Part shown: one piece after another, positions 17,183-26,885 of the stretch
Layout: every line of letters begins with the position of its first letter
How positions within the stretch are numbered: position 1 is the stretch's first letter
NCBI GenBank assembly: GCA_947494435.1
Contig: CANLUY010000001.1
Span: 1,602,001 to 1,666,000, forward strand
Origin: an uncultured Litoreibacter sp.
GTDB lineage: Bacteria; Pseudomonadota; Alphaproteobacteria; Rhodobacterales; Rhodobacteraceae
Length of the DNA stretch: 64,000 bases
Direction of reading: 5' to 3'
Program-made: the position numbers and the translations under genes
The notes under the pieces: model-generated
What the model saw: only the letters and a program-made list of their open reading frames with translations
What the model was told of the DNA's origin: nothing
The model's database searches: none

Positions 17183-17872
17183 TCAGCTCTGCTGCCGCTC
17201 CGGCGCACAGGCAAAAAAGTCACTTAGTTTTTGACCCTCGACCGGCTCAAACCGGCCCTCCTCTGACATCGCATTGATCCGGTCGACGCGAAACATACGG
17301 AAATCCTGTCTGAACTCGCACCAGCTGACCAAAGTCCAGACGGCGCCCCAAAACCAGATACCCAAAGGTTGCACCACCCGCTCTGTGACGGCATCATTTT
17401 TGTCCGTGTAGCCGATTTTCAGCCGCATCTGCTGCTCAATATGAGTTTCCAACTCATCAAGCCGCAACCGCAAGTTCTGATCCATCGCATCTGGCGTCAT
17501 GGCGTAGATATGTACAGATCGCGCCTTCTCCAGCGCGTCGGCTGGCAGGATGCTTTCCACCTTCTCCAGCGCATTCTCGGCACCCAATGCCATCGCGGCC
17601 CCGCCCCAAGCGCGGATCAATCGCGCGCCCGCCACAAGCGCTGTGACCTCAGCGCGAGTGAACATCAGCGGCGGAAGATCGTAGCCGTCGCGCATCATGT
17701 AGCCCAGACCGGCCTCGCCATCGATGGGCACACCATTGGCCATTAGATCCGCGATATCGCGGTAGATCGTGCGCGGCGACACTTCCAGCCGCTGCGCAAG
17801 ATCTGCTGCCGTGGTCAGCCAACCACCTCTCAGGTGTTGGACTATCTGAAACAGGCGGTCGGCGCGACGCAT
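17183..17872 (-). CDS. YafY-type HTH/WYL-domain transcriptional regulator
   Basis: A 229-residue regulator. An N-terminal HTH_11 winged helix (about 1-60, with RLEVSPRTIYRDIADL) is followed by a linker and a WYL-like ligand-binding domain (about 135-225, including GYTDKNDAVTERVVQPLGIW). It lies three bases behind the VOC-family gene and is certainly cotranscribed with it. A strong 24-base palindrome sits 45 bases upstream of the VOC start, which fits an autoregulated two-gene operon. The inducing ligand is unknown. Confidence 0.88.
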   Translation of the reverse strand: MRRADRLFQIVQHLRGGWLTTAADLAQRLEVSPRTIYRDIADLMANGVPIDGEAGLGYMMRDGYDLPPLMFTRAEVTALVAGARLIRAWGGAAMALGAENALEKVESILPADALEKARSVHIYAMTPDAMDQNLRLRLDELETHIEQQMRLKIGYTDKNDAVTERVVQPLGIWFWGAVWTLVSWCEFRQDFRMFRVDRINAMSEEGRFEPVEGQKLSDFFACAPERQQS

Positions 17873-17875
17873 GGC

Positions 17876-18253
17876 TTAAGCTGCCTCGAACAAGCCGATG
17901 GAGTTTCCATCGGGGTCGATGCAATAGGCGAAGCGTCCGAACGGCATGGCCACAATCTCACCTGTCGCCGTACCGCCAGCCTCAAACACGCGGTCCCGCG
18001 CATCCTCGACTTTGCCCGATATGGCTAAATGCACTGTCGCCCCCTCACCATTTTTCGCAGACTTCCCTTCGTAAAGATGCCCGGAAATGCTTGTCGCGAA
18101 ATCGCCCGCAGGAAAGAAAGCCACAGGGTTTGGCCCGTTCTCGTCAATCGCCATCTCGCCTTGCAAAACGGCTGAATAGAATTTCACCGCATTGGCCAAG
18201 TTGCTTACAGGAATTTCGGCCCAGACTACGGCGTGTTGTGTTTGGTCAGTCAT
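17876..18253 (-). CDS. VOC-family (glyoxalase/bleomycin-resistance fold) protein
   Basis: The ATG complementary to 18251-18253 has GGAGA eight bases upstream and gives a 125-residue protein starting MTDQTQHAVVWAEIPVSNL. A longer frame would run through the operator palindrome and is rejected. It has a two-module beta-alpha-beta-beta-beta fold with the conserved blocks AVKFYSAVL, DARDRVFEAGG and DPDGNSIGLFE; the last Glu is a typical metal ligand. Members isomerise, cleave or simply bind small molecules, so the substrate cannot be named. Partner of the YafY-type regulator. Confidence 0.85.
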   Translation of the reverse strand: MTDQTQHAVVWAEIPVSNLANAVKFYSAVLQGEMAIDENGPNPVAFFPAGDFATSISGHLYEGKSAKNGEGATVHLAISGKVEDARDRVFEAGGTATGEIVAMPFGRFAYCIDPDGNSIGLFEAA

Positions 18254-18297
18254 CAGATTCTCCAATTCAAAGTTGATGACGCCTTCCTGACACACCC

Positions 18298-18321
18298 CTG
18301 CTGACAGCATACTGTCAGCAG
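18298..18321. promoter_or_regulatory. Probable operator of the VOC-YafY operon
   Basis: Perfect inverted repeat CTGCTGACAG, CATA, CTGTCAGCAG, centred about 56 bases before the VOC start codon. Both the size and the position suit the dimeric regulator encoded by the same operon. It lies three bases beyond the stop of the upstream DUF1285 gene and could double as that gene's terminator stem, though it lacks a T run. Confidence 0.75.
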
Positions 18322-18324
18322 TGT

Positions 18325-18924
18325 TCACTCCGAAAGATCAGACCCGCGAATAATTGGAAAAAATGCACCACCGGACCAGACACCAAACCAATCCTCGCCC
18401 TCATATTCATGATGCACACCGATATCGACGAGACGGTAAAAGCTCTTGCGGTCAATCAAGGCTTCAAGATTGCGACGCACCAAAACATAAGGCGAGGGCT
18501 CGCCGTCCTGACTGTAGTCCACGCGAATTGGATTGGACGGTCCCGCGATAAACCGGTCCCCCACATGGGTCTCGAACCGCAGCTTCTGATCCTCGCCAGA
18601 CCCCACCGCATCGAAGTCAATCGCCACGAACGGCGCGTCCTCGACAGTGATTCCCACCTTCTCCACCGGAGTGACGAGGAAATAATCATCCCCATCTCGG
18701 CGGATTATTGACGAAAACAGCTTAACCAAACCGGCACGACCAATCGGTGTGCCTAGATAAAACCACGTCCCGTCACGCGCGATCCGCATATCCAGATCGC
18801 CACAAAACGGCGGATTCCACTTATCTACAGGCGGCAGGCCACCTTTCGCCACTTCTGACGCGCTTGCCGCGATGCTTTCCGCTGACGGCATTTCAAGCTT
18901 TTGTGCGCCAGTACCTTTTGCCAT
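18325..18924 (-). CDS. DUF1285-family protein
   Basis: The ATG complementary to 18922-18924 ([13 protein letters not shown]) gives 199 residues. The longer frame crosses the promoter region shared with the divergent moxR gene. Characteristic blocks are [40 protein letters not shown] and [18 protein letters not shown]1285 proteins are beta-rich cytoplasmic proteins of unknown function. In many alphaproteobacteria they are divergent from a MoxR ATPase as here, which hints at a link that is not yet explained. Confidence 0.85.
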   Translation of the reverse strand: MAKGTGAQKLEMPSAESIAASASEVAKGGLPPVDKWNPPFCGDLDMRIARDGTWFYLGTPIGRAGLVKLFSSIIRRDGDDYFLVTPVEKVGITVEDAPFVAIDFDAVGSGEDQKLRFETHVGDRFIAGPSNPIRVDYSQDGEPSPYVLVRRNLEALIDRKSFYRLVDIGVHHEYEGEDWFGVWSGGAFFPIIRGSDLSE

Positions 18925-18985
18925 TTCTTCATCTCGCCATAACTCTATAGTCACATGAGTATATAGCGGACTACGGAGCACTGTC

Positions 18986-19993
18986 ATGGTCGACGCCGAA
19001 GAAATGGTAAAAGAAATCGAAGCGCTCGGCGCAAAGCTTGGCGAGGCGCGCAGCAGCATCGGCACCAAGATCATCGGCCAGCAAGAAGTTGTCGATCTCG
19101 CCCTGACGGCGATGCTCTCTGGCGGTCATGCTTTGCTGATGGGTTTGCCGGGTCTCGGCAAGACGCTTCTGGTCGATACACTCAGCACTGTTATGGGCCT
19201 GTCCACCAACCGCGTGCAGTTCACGCCGGACCTGATGCCTGCCGATATTCTCGGCTCCGAGGTCCTCGACACCGCCGCTGACGGAACCCGTGCGTTCCGC
19301 TACATCGAAGGCCCGATCTTTGCCCAGCTTCTGATGGCGGACGAAATCAACCGTGCGTCCCCCCGGACCCAATCTGCGCTATTGCAAGCGATGCAGGAAC
19401 GCTCCGTCTCCATCGCTGGTCAGGACCGCCCGCTGCCCGCACCGTTCCACGTGCTCGCCACCCAAAACCCGCTGGAGCAGGAAGGCACCTATCCGCTGCC
19501 CGAAGCCCAGCTTGACCGCTTCCTTCTGCAGATCAACGTGCGCTACCCCGACCGCGATACAGAGCGTGACATCCTCATGGCCACCACCGGTAACATCGAA
19601 GCTGAGGCCAACACCGTCTTCTCACCCGAAGACCTGATCGCCGCGCAAACCCTCGTGCGCCGGATGCCTGTGGGCGAAGCTGTTGTCGAAAACATCCTCG
19701 ATCTTGTCCGCGCCTGCCGCCCGGAAGAGGCCGACGCCTCCGATCTGGTCCGCAATACCGTCTCTTGGGGCCCCGGCCCACGTGCTGCACAATCCCTGAT
19801 GCTGACAGTGCGCGCCAAAGCCTTGTTGGATGGTCGCCTCGCCCCGTCGCTTGACGATGTCGCCGCCTTGGCCGAACCCGTGCTGACCCACCGCATGGCG
19901 CTCAGCTTCGCGGCCCGCGCCGAAGGCCGTGTGTTGAACGATGTGATTGCCGACACGCTCAACCATGTTTCAACCCGTAAAGCCGCCGCTTGA
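18986..19993 (+). CDS. MoxR-family AAA+ ATPase
   Basis: A 335-residue ATPase with Walker A GLPGLGKT (about residue 55), Walker [16 protein letters not shown] and sensor block [20 protein letters not shown]. MoxR proteins act as chaperone-like ATPases that mature or activate partner complexes, usually with a VWA/DUF58 protein encoded next door. That is the case here: the DUF58 gene starts inside its stop codon. It is the first gene of a four-gene operon. Confidence 0.95.
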   Translation: MVDAEEMVKEIEALGAKLGEARSSIGTKIIGQQEVVDLALTAMLSGGHALLMGLPGLGKTLLVDTLSTVMGLSTNRVQFTPDLMPADILGSEVLDTAADGTRAFRYIEGPIFAQLLMADEINRASPRTQSALLQAMQERSVSIAGQDRPLPAPFHVLATQNPLEQEGTYPLPEAQLDRFLLQINVRYPDRDTERDILMATTGNIEAEANTVFSPEDLIAAQTLVRRMPVGEAVVENILDLVRACRPEEADASDLVRNTVSWGPGPRAAQSLMLTVRAKALLDGRLAPSLDDVAALAEPVLTHRMALSFAARAEGRVLNDVIADTLNHVSTRKAAA

Positions 19994-20880
19994 ACCAAGA
20001 CCCCGCCATAAATCCTGCCGGTCTGCGTCACCGCGCTGAGGCGCATGCAAGCGCCTTCCCCGCACTTCTTGCGGAGGCGGAGCATTTGGCCGCGACCGTG
20101 CTGCTTGGCGATCACGGTCGCCGCAGGGCAGGGATGGGTGATGAGTTCTGGCAATACCGTCCCGCAGAAAATGGTGATCCGCAACGCACCATCGACTGGC
20201 GCAGATCCGCGCGCGGGGACGAACAATTCGTGCGCCAACGCGAATGGCAGGCGGCGCAATCGGTGATGTTCTGGGTCGATGACGCACTGTCCATGACCTT
20301 CACGGGCGGCGATGACCGCCCCACCAAAGGCCACCGCGCCCGCGTTCTGGCGCTTGCGCTTTGCGTACTTCTCAACCGTGGCGGCGAACGCTTCGGCCTC
20401 GCAAACCGTGGCACACCGCCCAGACGGGGGGAGGCGCAGCTGACCCGCATTGCAGGCCACCTTATGGCCCCCGCAGGCGAAAGCGACTACGGCACACCCA
20501 ACGCACGCGTTCTGCCCTCGGGCTCCCGCGCTGTCTTCATCTCAGATTTCTTCGGCCCGCAAGAGCCGGTGACGGACGCGCTCACCCGCGCCACAGATCA
20601 CGGCGTCAAAGGAACGCTTATCCAAATCCTCGACCCCGACGAAGAAGCCTTCCCCTATGATGGCCGCACTGTGTTCGAGACGATGTCTGGCGCGACCCGC
20701 TTCGAAACCCTTAAAGCCGGTAGCCTGAAAGAGGCCTACCTGCACCGCTTGGCCAAACGCAAAGCCGCGCTGCAAGACCTCTGCCGCGCCACCGGCTGGC
20801 GCTATCTGTGCCACCACACTGACACGGGCGCACTCAAAGCGCTGATGTGGGCCTACCGCGCATTGGATCACGCCCAATGA
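19990..20880 (+). CDS. DUF58-domain protein (MoxR partner)
   Basis: A 296-residue protein starting at TTG 19990, which overlaps the moxR stop TGA. It contains the DUF58 core RRAGMGDEFWQYRP, QRTIDWRRSARGDEQFVRQRE and, towards the C-terminus, a VWA-like fold with FISDFFG. DUF58 proteins are the usual clients or partners of MoxR ATPases. No membrane segment is seen, so it is likely cytoplasmic or bound to the membrane proteins that follow. Confidence 0.9.
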   Translation: MNQDPAINPAGLRHRAEAHASAFPALLAEAEHLAATVLLGDHGRRRAGMGDEFWQYRPAENGDPQRTIDWRRSARGDEQFVRQREWQAAQSVMFWVDDALSMTFTGGDDRPTKGHRARVLALALCVLLNRGGERFGLANRGTPPRRGEAQLTRIAGHLMAPAGESDYGTPNARVLPSGSRAVFISDFFGPQEPVTDALTRATDHGVKGTLIQILDPDEEAFPYDGRTVFETMSGATRFETLKAGSLKEAYLHRLAKRKAALQDLCRATGWRYLCHHTDTGALKALMWAYRALDHAQ

Positions 20881-23630
20881 TCAGCAACCTCGCTTTCACA
20901 ACGCCACTTCTTCTCGCCGCTCTCGTGGCGCTGCCAATCCTGTGGTGGCTCTTGCGCGCTGTTCCGCCCGCACCGATCAAACGCCGCTTCCCGGGTATTG
21001 CGCTTTTGCTGGGCCTCAAAGATGATGAAAGCCAAACCGACACGACGCCGTGGTGGCTTCTATTGCTAAGGATGCTCGCGGTCGCTGGCCTGATCATCGG
21101 TTTCGCAGGCCCGATCTTGAACCCAGAGGACCGCCAACCGGGCAATGGCCCGTTGCTGATCGCGATGGACGCCAGCTGGGCCTCAGCCCGTGACTGGCCC
21201 GCGCGTATGGGCCGCGTTGAAAACGTTCTGGCGGAGGCCGCACGCGACGGCAGACCCGCCGCGATTTTTAAGCTCTCCAGCCCCGATGCCGACGCCTTGA
21301 ACTTTACATCTGCAGGCGCTCTTTCAACGGAGCTTGCTGGCCTCACACCAGACGCATGGACAGCACCCAATGATATTGCCGAGCAATTGACGACCCTGAC
21401 GGAAGAGGCGGATTTTGACACGATCTGGTTCTCCGACGGGCTCGATCATCCTGCCCGCGCCGATGTTGCGCAACTCTTCGAAAGCAAAGGCAATCTGACA
21501 GTGATCGAAAGCGGCAGACCGGCCTATGCCCTGCGCCCCGCACGCTTTGAAGGCAGTGATGTCGCGGTCACAGCTTTGCGCGCGACAGCCGATGGTGCAC
21601 GCGAGTTAACGCTCAGCGCCAAAGGTCCCGACCCCAATGGGGTGGAGCAGGAGCTTGCCCGCGCCACAGCTGAATTCGCCGCTGGCGAAACGGAGGCAGA
21701 AGTCATTCTGAACCTGCCAACTGAGCTGCGCAATCGCGTCCGTCGGTTCGAGGTTTCCGGCACGCGGTCCGCAGGTGCGGTCACTTTGACAGACGACGCG
21801 CTTAAGCGCCGTGAGGTTGGCCTGCTTGCGGCGGATGACGGGCAAGAAGCGCAAGACCTGTTGTCGCCTTTATATTACCTGCGCCGTGCCTTGGTGCCGA
21901 CCGCCGATCTGATCGACGGCGCACTTGCAGACATGCTGTTGGCCAGTCCCGATGTGTTGATCATGGCTGATATCGCAACCCTGTCTGAGGACGAAACCGG
22001 CGCGCTGACCGATTGGGTCGACGAAGGCGGGCTTCTCGTCCGCTTCGCCGGCCCGCGCACCGCTGCCGCCGATATCGACACCAACGACCCGCTTTTGCCC
22101 GTGCGCCTCCGCGCTGGTGGCCGCTCCGTCGGCGGGGCGATGTCATGGGGAGAGCCCAAAGACCTGCGCGCCTTCACCCGCGACAGCCCGTTTTTCGGTC
22201 TGGCCGTGCCGGAAGATGTCAGCGTGACCAGCCAAGTCGTGGCTCAGCCCGACCCGGATTTGGCAGAGCGGACCATTGCGTCCCTCACTGATGGCACGCC
22301 GCTTGTCACACGCAAGGCGCTGGGTGACGGACAAATCGTTCTATTCCATGTCACCGCTAACGCGGAATGGTCGACTTTGCCGCTCTCTGGTCTCTTTGTG
22401 CAGATGCTTGAACGCCTCGCAATCTCCACCCGCCCCGCCGAAATCTCTGCTACGGAACTGGAAGGTACAACGTGGCAGCCCGAGGATATCCTGGACGCGT
22501 TCGGTCGCGTGCGTAGCGCCGAAGCCCTGCCGGGTGTTGCCGGCGAAACACTGGCAGATCGGACGTTCGGACCCAATCTGCGCCCAGGCCTCTATAGCAA
22601 TGAGGAGCGCCGCGTGGCCCTAAACGTCATCGCTCCAGAGCAAACACTCGCGGCCTCAGTCTGGCCGGACACTGTGAGTGTCGAAGGGATGGTCACCGCC
22701 AAAGAAACCCCGCTCGCGGGGCTGCTTCTGAGCCTTGGCCTCGCGCTTTTGTTGGCGGACATTCTGGCCTCCCTCTGGCTCGCGGGCCGATTGAGCTTCA
22801 AGAAACCGGCTGCGATTGCTGTGGCCTGTCTCGCCTTGGCGCTGCCGCAAACCGCCGATGCACAATCCGAAGATGAACGCGCGCTGGAGGCCACAGCAGA
22901 GGTCGTGCTGGCCTATGTCAAAACCGGCGACAGACGATTGGACCGTATCTCCCGCGAAGGTCTGCAGGGTCTGTCCTACAGCCTGTTCCGCCGCACATCT
23001 GTCGAGCCTGCCGCACCCATTGAGATTGATCTGGAGACAGATGAGCTGTCCTTCTATCCGTTGATCTATTGGCCCGTCACCGACAGCCAGCCCACCCCGT
23101 CCTCCGCGGCCTATGCAAAGCTGAACCGCTACCTGCGCACGGGTGGCATGATCGTGTTCGACACGCGCGACGGCAATATTGGCGGCTTTGGAAGCTCCAC
23201 ACCGATGGGCCGCAAGTTGCAGGCACTGGCCCGTCCGCTCGATATCCCTGCGCTTGAACAGGTCCCCAGCGATCACGTCCTGACCCGCGCCTTCTATCTG
23301 CTGCAAGACTTTCCGGGCCGTCACGCCAACCGTTCTGTCTGGGTCGAAGCCGCGCCCGCTGATGCGGAGCAGGTGGATGGCATCCCGTTCCGCAACCTCA
23401 ATGACGGCGTCACGCCGGTCCTGATCGGTGGCAACGACTGGGCCAGCGCATGGGCGCGCGATGAAACAGGCCGCCCGCTCTATCCCGTTGGCCGCGGGAC
23501 TGGAAGCGGTGGGCGGCAACGCGAAATGGCCGTGCGCTTTGGCGTCAATCTGGTGATGCATGTGCTGACTGGAAATTATAAATCAGATCAGGTCCACGTG
23601 CCTGCGCTGTTGGATCGGTTGGGGAACTAA
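20877..23630 (+). CDS. BatA-like membrane protein with C-terminal DUF4159 domain
   Basis: Starts at the ATG overlapping the DUF58 stop, giving 917 residues. The N-terminus has two hydrophobic helices typical of BatA/aerotolerance proteins (TTPLLLAALVALPILWWLL, then a segment near residue 65). A large exported region follows, then another membrane helix (around 630), a cleavable-looking hydrophobic stretch and the DUF4159 domain (about 690-910, with YPLIYWPV, RYLRTGGMIVFDTRDG and RHANRSVWVEA). The fusion places an extracytoplasmic ligand-binding-like domain between membrane anchors. Its role in the MoxR system, perhaps envelope stress, is inferred from context only. Confidence 0.88.
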   Translation: MISNLAFTTPLLLAALVALPILWWLLRAVPPAPIKRRFPGIALLLGLKDDESQTDTTPWWLLLLRMLAVAGLIIGFAGPILNPEDRQPGNGPLLIAMDASWASARDWPARMGRVENVLAEAARDGRPAAIFKLSSPDADALNFTSAGALSTELAGLTPDAWTAPNDIAEQLTTLTEEADFDTIWFSDGLDHPARADVAQLFESKGNLTVIESGRPAYALRPARFEGSDVAVTALRATADGARELTLSAKGPDPNGVEQELARATAEFAAGETEAEVILNLPTELRNRVRRFEVSGTRSAGAVTLTDDALKRREVGLLAADDGQEAQDLLSPLYYLRRALVPTADLIDGALADMLLASPDVLIMADIATLSEDETGALTDWVDEGGLLVRFAGPRTAAADIDTNDPLLPVRLRAGGRSVGGAMSWGEPKDLRAFTRDSPFFGLAVPEDVSVTSQVVAQPDPDLAERTIASLTDGTPLVTRKALGDGQIVLFHVTANAEWSTLPLSGLFVQMLERLAISTRPAEISATELEGTTWQPEDILDAFGRVRSAEALPGVAGETLADRTFGPNLRPGLYSNEERRVALNVIAPEQTLAASVWPDTVSVEGMVTAKETPLAGLLLSLGLALLLADILASLWLAGRLSFKKPAAIAVACLALALPQTADAQSEDERALEATAEVVLAYVKTGDRRLDRISREGLQGLSYSLFRRTSVEPAAPIEIDLETDELSFYPLIYWPVTDSQPTPSSAAYAKLNRYLRTGGMIVFDTRDGNIGGFGSSTPMGRKLQALARPLDIPALEQVPSDHVLTRAFYLLQDFPGRHANRSVWVEAAPADAEQVDGIPFRNLNDGVTPVLIGGNDWASAWARDETGRPLYPVGRGTGSGGRQREMAVRFGVNLVMHVLTGNYKSDQVHVPALLDRLGN

Positions 23631-23631
23631 G

Positions 23632-25698
23632 ATGGATATCATCCTCGACCCGCTGATCCCGCTCGCATTGATCGCCGCCTTCGCGGCCCTCACTGTGTTA
23701 TGTGTCAGCTTCGCCGTCTGGCGCGGCTTGCCCGGCTGGTGGTTGCGTGGATTGGCGGGCGCCATCGTGCTGATAGCCCTCGCAAACCCCGCTCTGCAGG
23801 ACGAGGATCGCGACCCGCTCAGCGATATTGTGATGATGGTGGTAGACGACTCCGCCAGCCAGAAACTCTCTGACCGCGAAAGCCAAACGGCGGAAGCGGT
23901 TGAGCGGCTGACCGCTGATATTGAATCCCGCGGGATGGAGCTACGCACCGTCGATGTGGCAGACGGCATCGGCGACGCAGGTACGGAGCTGATGACCGCG
24001 CTCAGCGAAGCCTTGGCAGAGGAGCCGCAAGCGCGCATCGCGGGCACGATCCTTGTCACCGATGGTCAACTGCATGACGCCCCTCGCGCGCCGGAACTAC
24101 AAGCCCCGCTTCACACGCTGCTGACCGGACGCAGCACGGATTGGGACCGCCGCCTGATCGTCAAGAACGCCCCCGCCTTCGCGATCTTGGGGGAAGAGAT
24201 TGTGCTAACGCTCAAGATCGAAGACCAAGGCGCAGTGCCCGGCGATGTCGGAGCGACAGCGGACCTTTCCATCGCCATTGATGGCGATGAGCCGCAAACC
24301 TACAATGTGCCGGTTGGTGAAGATCTGGAACTGCCGCTGACCTTGACCCATGGCGGCCGAAACGTCCTGCAATTCCAGCTCGACGGGATCGAGACGGAAC
24401 TCACAGACCGCAACAACGCAGCCGTGGTGCAAATTAACGGGGTGCGCGACCGCTTGCGCGTCTTGCTGGTCTCTGGCGAGCCGCATGCGGGCGAACGCAC
24501 ATGGCGAAATCTGTTGAAATCCGACGCGGCGGTCGATCTTGTGCATTTCACCATTTTACGCCCGCCAGAAAAGCAAGACGGCGTGCCGGTCAGCGAACTC
24601 AGCCTTATCGCCTTTCCAACCCGCGAGCTGTTCCTTGAAAAGGTCAACGAGTTCGACTTGATCATCTTTGACCGCTACAAACGCCGTGGCATTCTGCCCG
24701 CCCTCTATTTTGACAGCATCCGCCAATATGTCGAAACAGGCGGCGCGGTGTTGGTCGCTGCGGGACCGGATTTCGCATCTGCGGACTCAATCTACCGCTC
24801 TGCGCTTGGCGACATTCTTCCCGCAGCGCCGACGGCGCGGGTGATTGATGAAGGTTTCAAGCCCGCAATTTCTGAGACAGGCGCGCGCCATCCGGTCACA
24901 GCTGATCTGGAACGGTTCGCCCCCCGGCCTGAGGCTGAAGACGGCACACCGGGATGGGGCCGTTGGATGCGCCATATCGAAGTGACGGAGACCTCTGGTC
25001 ATACCGTGATGACAGGTGTCGAAGGCAAACCGCTTCTGACCGTTGACCGTGTGGGAGAGGGTCGCGTGGCACTGCTGGCCTCCGATCACGCATGGTTGTG
25101 GCATCGCGGCTACGAGGGCGGCGGCCCTCAACTGGAATTGCTGCGCCGCTTGGGGCACTGGATGATGAAGGAACCCGACCTTGAGGAAGAGGCCCTGACT
25201 GCCACGGTTGAGGGCCAGACTGTTACTCTGACGCGGCGGACATTGGCCAAAACAATTGGCGAGGTGTCCGTGACGACGCCAGATGGCACGGAACAGGTGC
25301 TCACCTTGGAAGAGATCAGCCCGGGACGTTTCGTGGCGAGCTTCGAGGGGCAGGAGCAAGGCCTGTATCGTGTCAAAGAAGGCGACATTGAAACCGTCTT
25401 TGCGCTTGGTCCGGCAGCACCGCGCGAGTTTGTGGAAACGGTTGCCTCCGGCGACAAATTGGAGCCGATGGTCACCCCGTTGCGCGGCGGCATCGTGAAT
25501 ATTGAAGACGGCGTGCCGGGCATCCGCATGGTGGGCGAAGGTCGCAATGCGTCAGGGCGCAACTGGATCGGCCTGACACCGCGAAATGCCTATGTGACGA
25601 CCAATATCACCGTCACGCCTTTGGTATCTGCTTGGCTGTTTTTGGCACTGGCAGCCCTGCTGACTGTTGGCGCATGGCTGCGCGAAGGCCGGCGGTGA
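23632..25698 (+). CDS. Membrane-anchored protein with glutamine amidotransferase-like fold, MoxR operon
   Basis: A 688-residue protein starting one base after the previous stop. Two N-terminal helices (about 8-30 and 38-52) precede a VWA-like region (IVMMVVDDSASQKL). An internal class I amidotransferase-like segment follows (about 350-500, with FDLIIFDRYKR, GGAVLVAAGPD, RVALLASDHAWLWHRGYEGG). One helix near the C-terminus (about 660-682) leads to a short basic tail. The amidotransferase catalytic Cys is not evident, so a binding or scaffold role is more likely than catalysis. It completes the four-gene operon. Confidence 0.8.
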   Translation: MDIILDPLIPLALIAAFAALTVLCVSFAVWRGLPGWWLRGLAGAIVLIALANPALQDEDRDPLSDIVMMVVDDSASQKLSDRESQTAEAVERLTADIESRGMELRTVDVADGIGDAGTELMTALSEALAEEPQARIAGTILVTDGQLHDAPRAPELQAPLHTLLTGRSTDWDRRLIVKNAPAFAILGEEIVLTLKIEDQGAVPGDVGATADLSIAIDGDEPQTYNVPVGEDLELPLTLTHGGRNVLQFQLDGIETELTDRNNAAVVQINGVRDRLRVLLVSGEPHAGERTWRNLLKSDAAVDLVHFTILRPPEKQDGVPVSELSLIAFPTRELFLEKVNEFDLIIFDRYKRRGILPALYFDSIRQYVETGGAVLVAAGPDFASADSIYRSALGDILPAAPTARVIDEGFKPAISETGARHPVTADLERFAPRPEAEDGTPGWGRWMRHIEVTETSGHTVMTGVEGKPLLTVDRVGEGRVALLASDHAWLWHRGYEGGGPQLELLRRLGHWMMKEPDLEEEALTATVEGQTVTLTRRTLAKTIGEVSVTTPDGTEQVLTLEEISPGRFVASFEGQEQGLYRVKEGDIETVFALGPAAPREFVETVASGDKLEPMVTPLRGGIVNIEDGVPGIRMVGEGRNASGRNWIGLTPRNAYVTTNITVTPLVSAWLFLALAALLTVGAWLREGRR

Positions 25699-25712
25699 CG
25701 TAATCCAAAGGA

Positions 25713-25768
25713 GCGCGCTGCCGCGCGCGCATCATTTTTTGAGCAGCACAAACAGAGTTCGTGCTGCT
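25713..25768. other. Intergenic hairpins between convergent genes
   Basis: A GCGCGC/GCGCGC stem (25713-25728) with a T run ten bases later may terminate the MoxR operon. A second perfect stem AGCAGCAC/GTGCTGCT (25742-25768) sits just before the stop of the convergent gene at 25774 and may serve that gene. Confidence 0.45.
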
Positions 25769-25773
25769 GGCGC

Positions 25774-26130
25774 TTATTTCAGACGAACCGTGAAGGTGGC
25801 ATCAGACCAACCATGCACGGAATCATGAGCGCGGATTTGCACCTCAGTGATACCTGCGGGGATGCTGACGTCCGACAGGGACCGTGTGAAGGGCTGCTCA
25901 TTCTCATGCGGGTGGTGGAGCGTGCGATATCCAAGCTGCGTGCCATCAGGCGCAAGCACAGCCCAGCCATCAGCATAGTGATCCCATCCGGTATCTGGAT
26001 GGCGAATGGTGACTTCAAACGTCCAAGTGCCGCCGGTCTGGCGGGCAGTTGCACCCTCGACTTTGGCCTGATCGGCAAAGACGGGCAGGGTCGTCAGAAC
26101 AAGGGCCGCAGCAGCAATGATCTGTTTCAT
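25774..26130 (-). CDS. Small secreted beta-rich protein of unknown function
   Basis: A 118-residue protein with a signal peptide (MKQIIAAAALVLTTLPVFA, cut before DQA). The mature part is rich in Trp, His and Asp (TGWDHYADGWAVLAPDG, LHHPHENEQPF), probably a periplasmic beta-sandwich. I do not recognise the family. It follows the DUF599 gene by one base on the same strand, so the two form an operon. Confidence 0.75.
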   Translation of the reverse strand: MKQIIAAAALVLTTLPVFADQAKVEGATARQTGGTWTFEVTIRHPDTGWDHYADGWAVLAPDGTQLGYRTLHHPHENEQPFTRSLSDVSIPAGITEVQIRAHDSVHGWSDATFTVRLK

Positions 26131-26131
26131 C

Positions 26132-26842
26132 TCAACTCTCCTCGGCGGGAATATCCGCCAATAAAATCTGACGGGGCCGCGAGTAAAACTCGCGCTGCCA
26201 GATCAAATACGTCACCGCACATGTGGTCACGAGCAACGCATAAGGCCCTAAAAGCCAAGCCAGCGTGCCAAGTGCATAATATATGGAGCGCAACCCCCTG
26301 TTAAAGTTCCATGCCGCACGAATATTGATCTCTGCGGCCTGTAAAGCACGGCTTTTCGCTGACTTATGCGTGATGTCGTTGGGAACAGCGGCCATTACCA
26401 CCGCGCAATAACCGAAAACGCGATTGGCCCAGACGAATTTCAGAAACGCATGGGTCAGAAAAAGGACGACCACCAGCAGTTTCAGCTGCCAAATGACCGC
26501 AGGCGCATCTGCCAGTGTCAGGTCGCTGGCCACGCCGGCCAGTGCGTCCGTGTTTCCGATCAGGGCCAACACACCACCCAGCGCAATCATGCAGCCAGAG
26601 GCCAGAAAAGCCGTGCCCTGTCGGAGGTTAGACAGGATTGCCGCATCAAAAATGCGCGGCTCCCGCGTGATCATCTGGCGCATCCACTCCCGACGGTAAT
26701 CGCTCATGATGATCGTCACCGACGGCGATTTGGCGCTAGGATGCTCGATACGCCAGCCAACCAAGAACCAGCAGGCCCCAAGCAGCAGCAAGGCGACCCC
26801 GTCCAGCGGCGTCAGAAGCGCGAGATGATCCATTAAATCCAT
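26132..26842 (-). CDS. DUF599-family integral membrane protein
   Basis: A 236-residue protein with four hydrophobic segments and the family block FNRGLRSIYYALGTLAWLLG near residues 180-200, preceded by EINIRAAW. DUF599 proteins are inner-membrane proteins without known function. Its start region faces glcD, and the roughly 90 bases between them contain the FadR-type palindrome. Confidence 0.85.
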   Translation of the reverse strand: MDLMDHLALLTPLDGVALLLLGACWFLVGWRIEHPSAKSPSVTIIMSDYRREWMRQMITREPRIFDAAILSNLRQGTAFLASGCMIALGGVLALIGNTDALAGVASDLTLADAPAVIWQLKLLVVVLFLTHAFLKFVWANRVFGYCAVVMAAVPNDITHKSAKSRALQAAEINIRAAWNFNRGLRSIYYALGTLAWLLGPYALLVTTCAVTYLIWQREFYSRPRQILLADIPAEES

Positions 26843-26885
26843 AGCACTAGCCTATAGTCAGCCATTGCATCTTGCTAAAGGGTCA

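Noticed and set aside
18254-18328. N-terminal extension of the VOC protein
   Set aside because: It would be encoded across the operator palindrome and adds residues without any VOC character; the internal ATG has a good ribosome site.
22656-23561. A 301-codon open frame antisense to the BatA/DUF4159 gene
   Set aside because: Same pattern of shadow coding opposite a domain-bearing gene in an operon.
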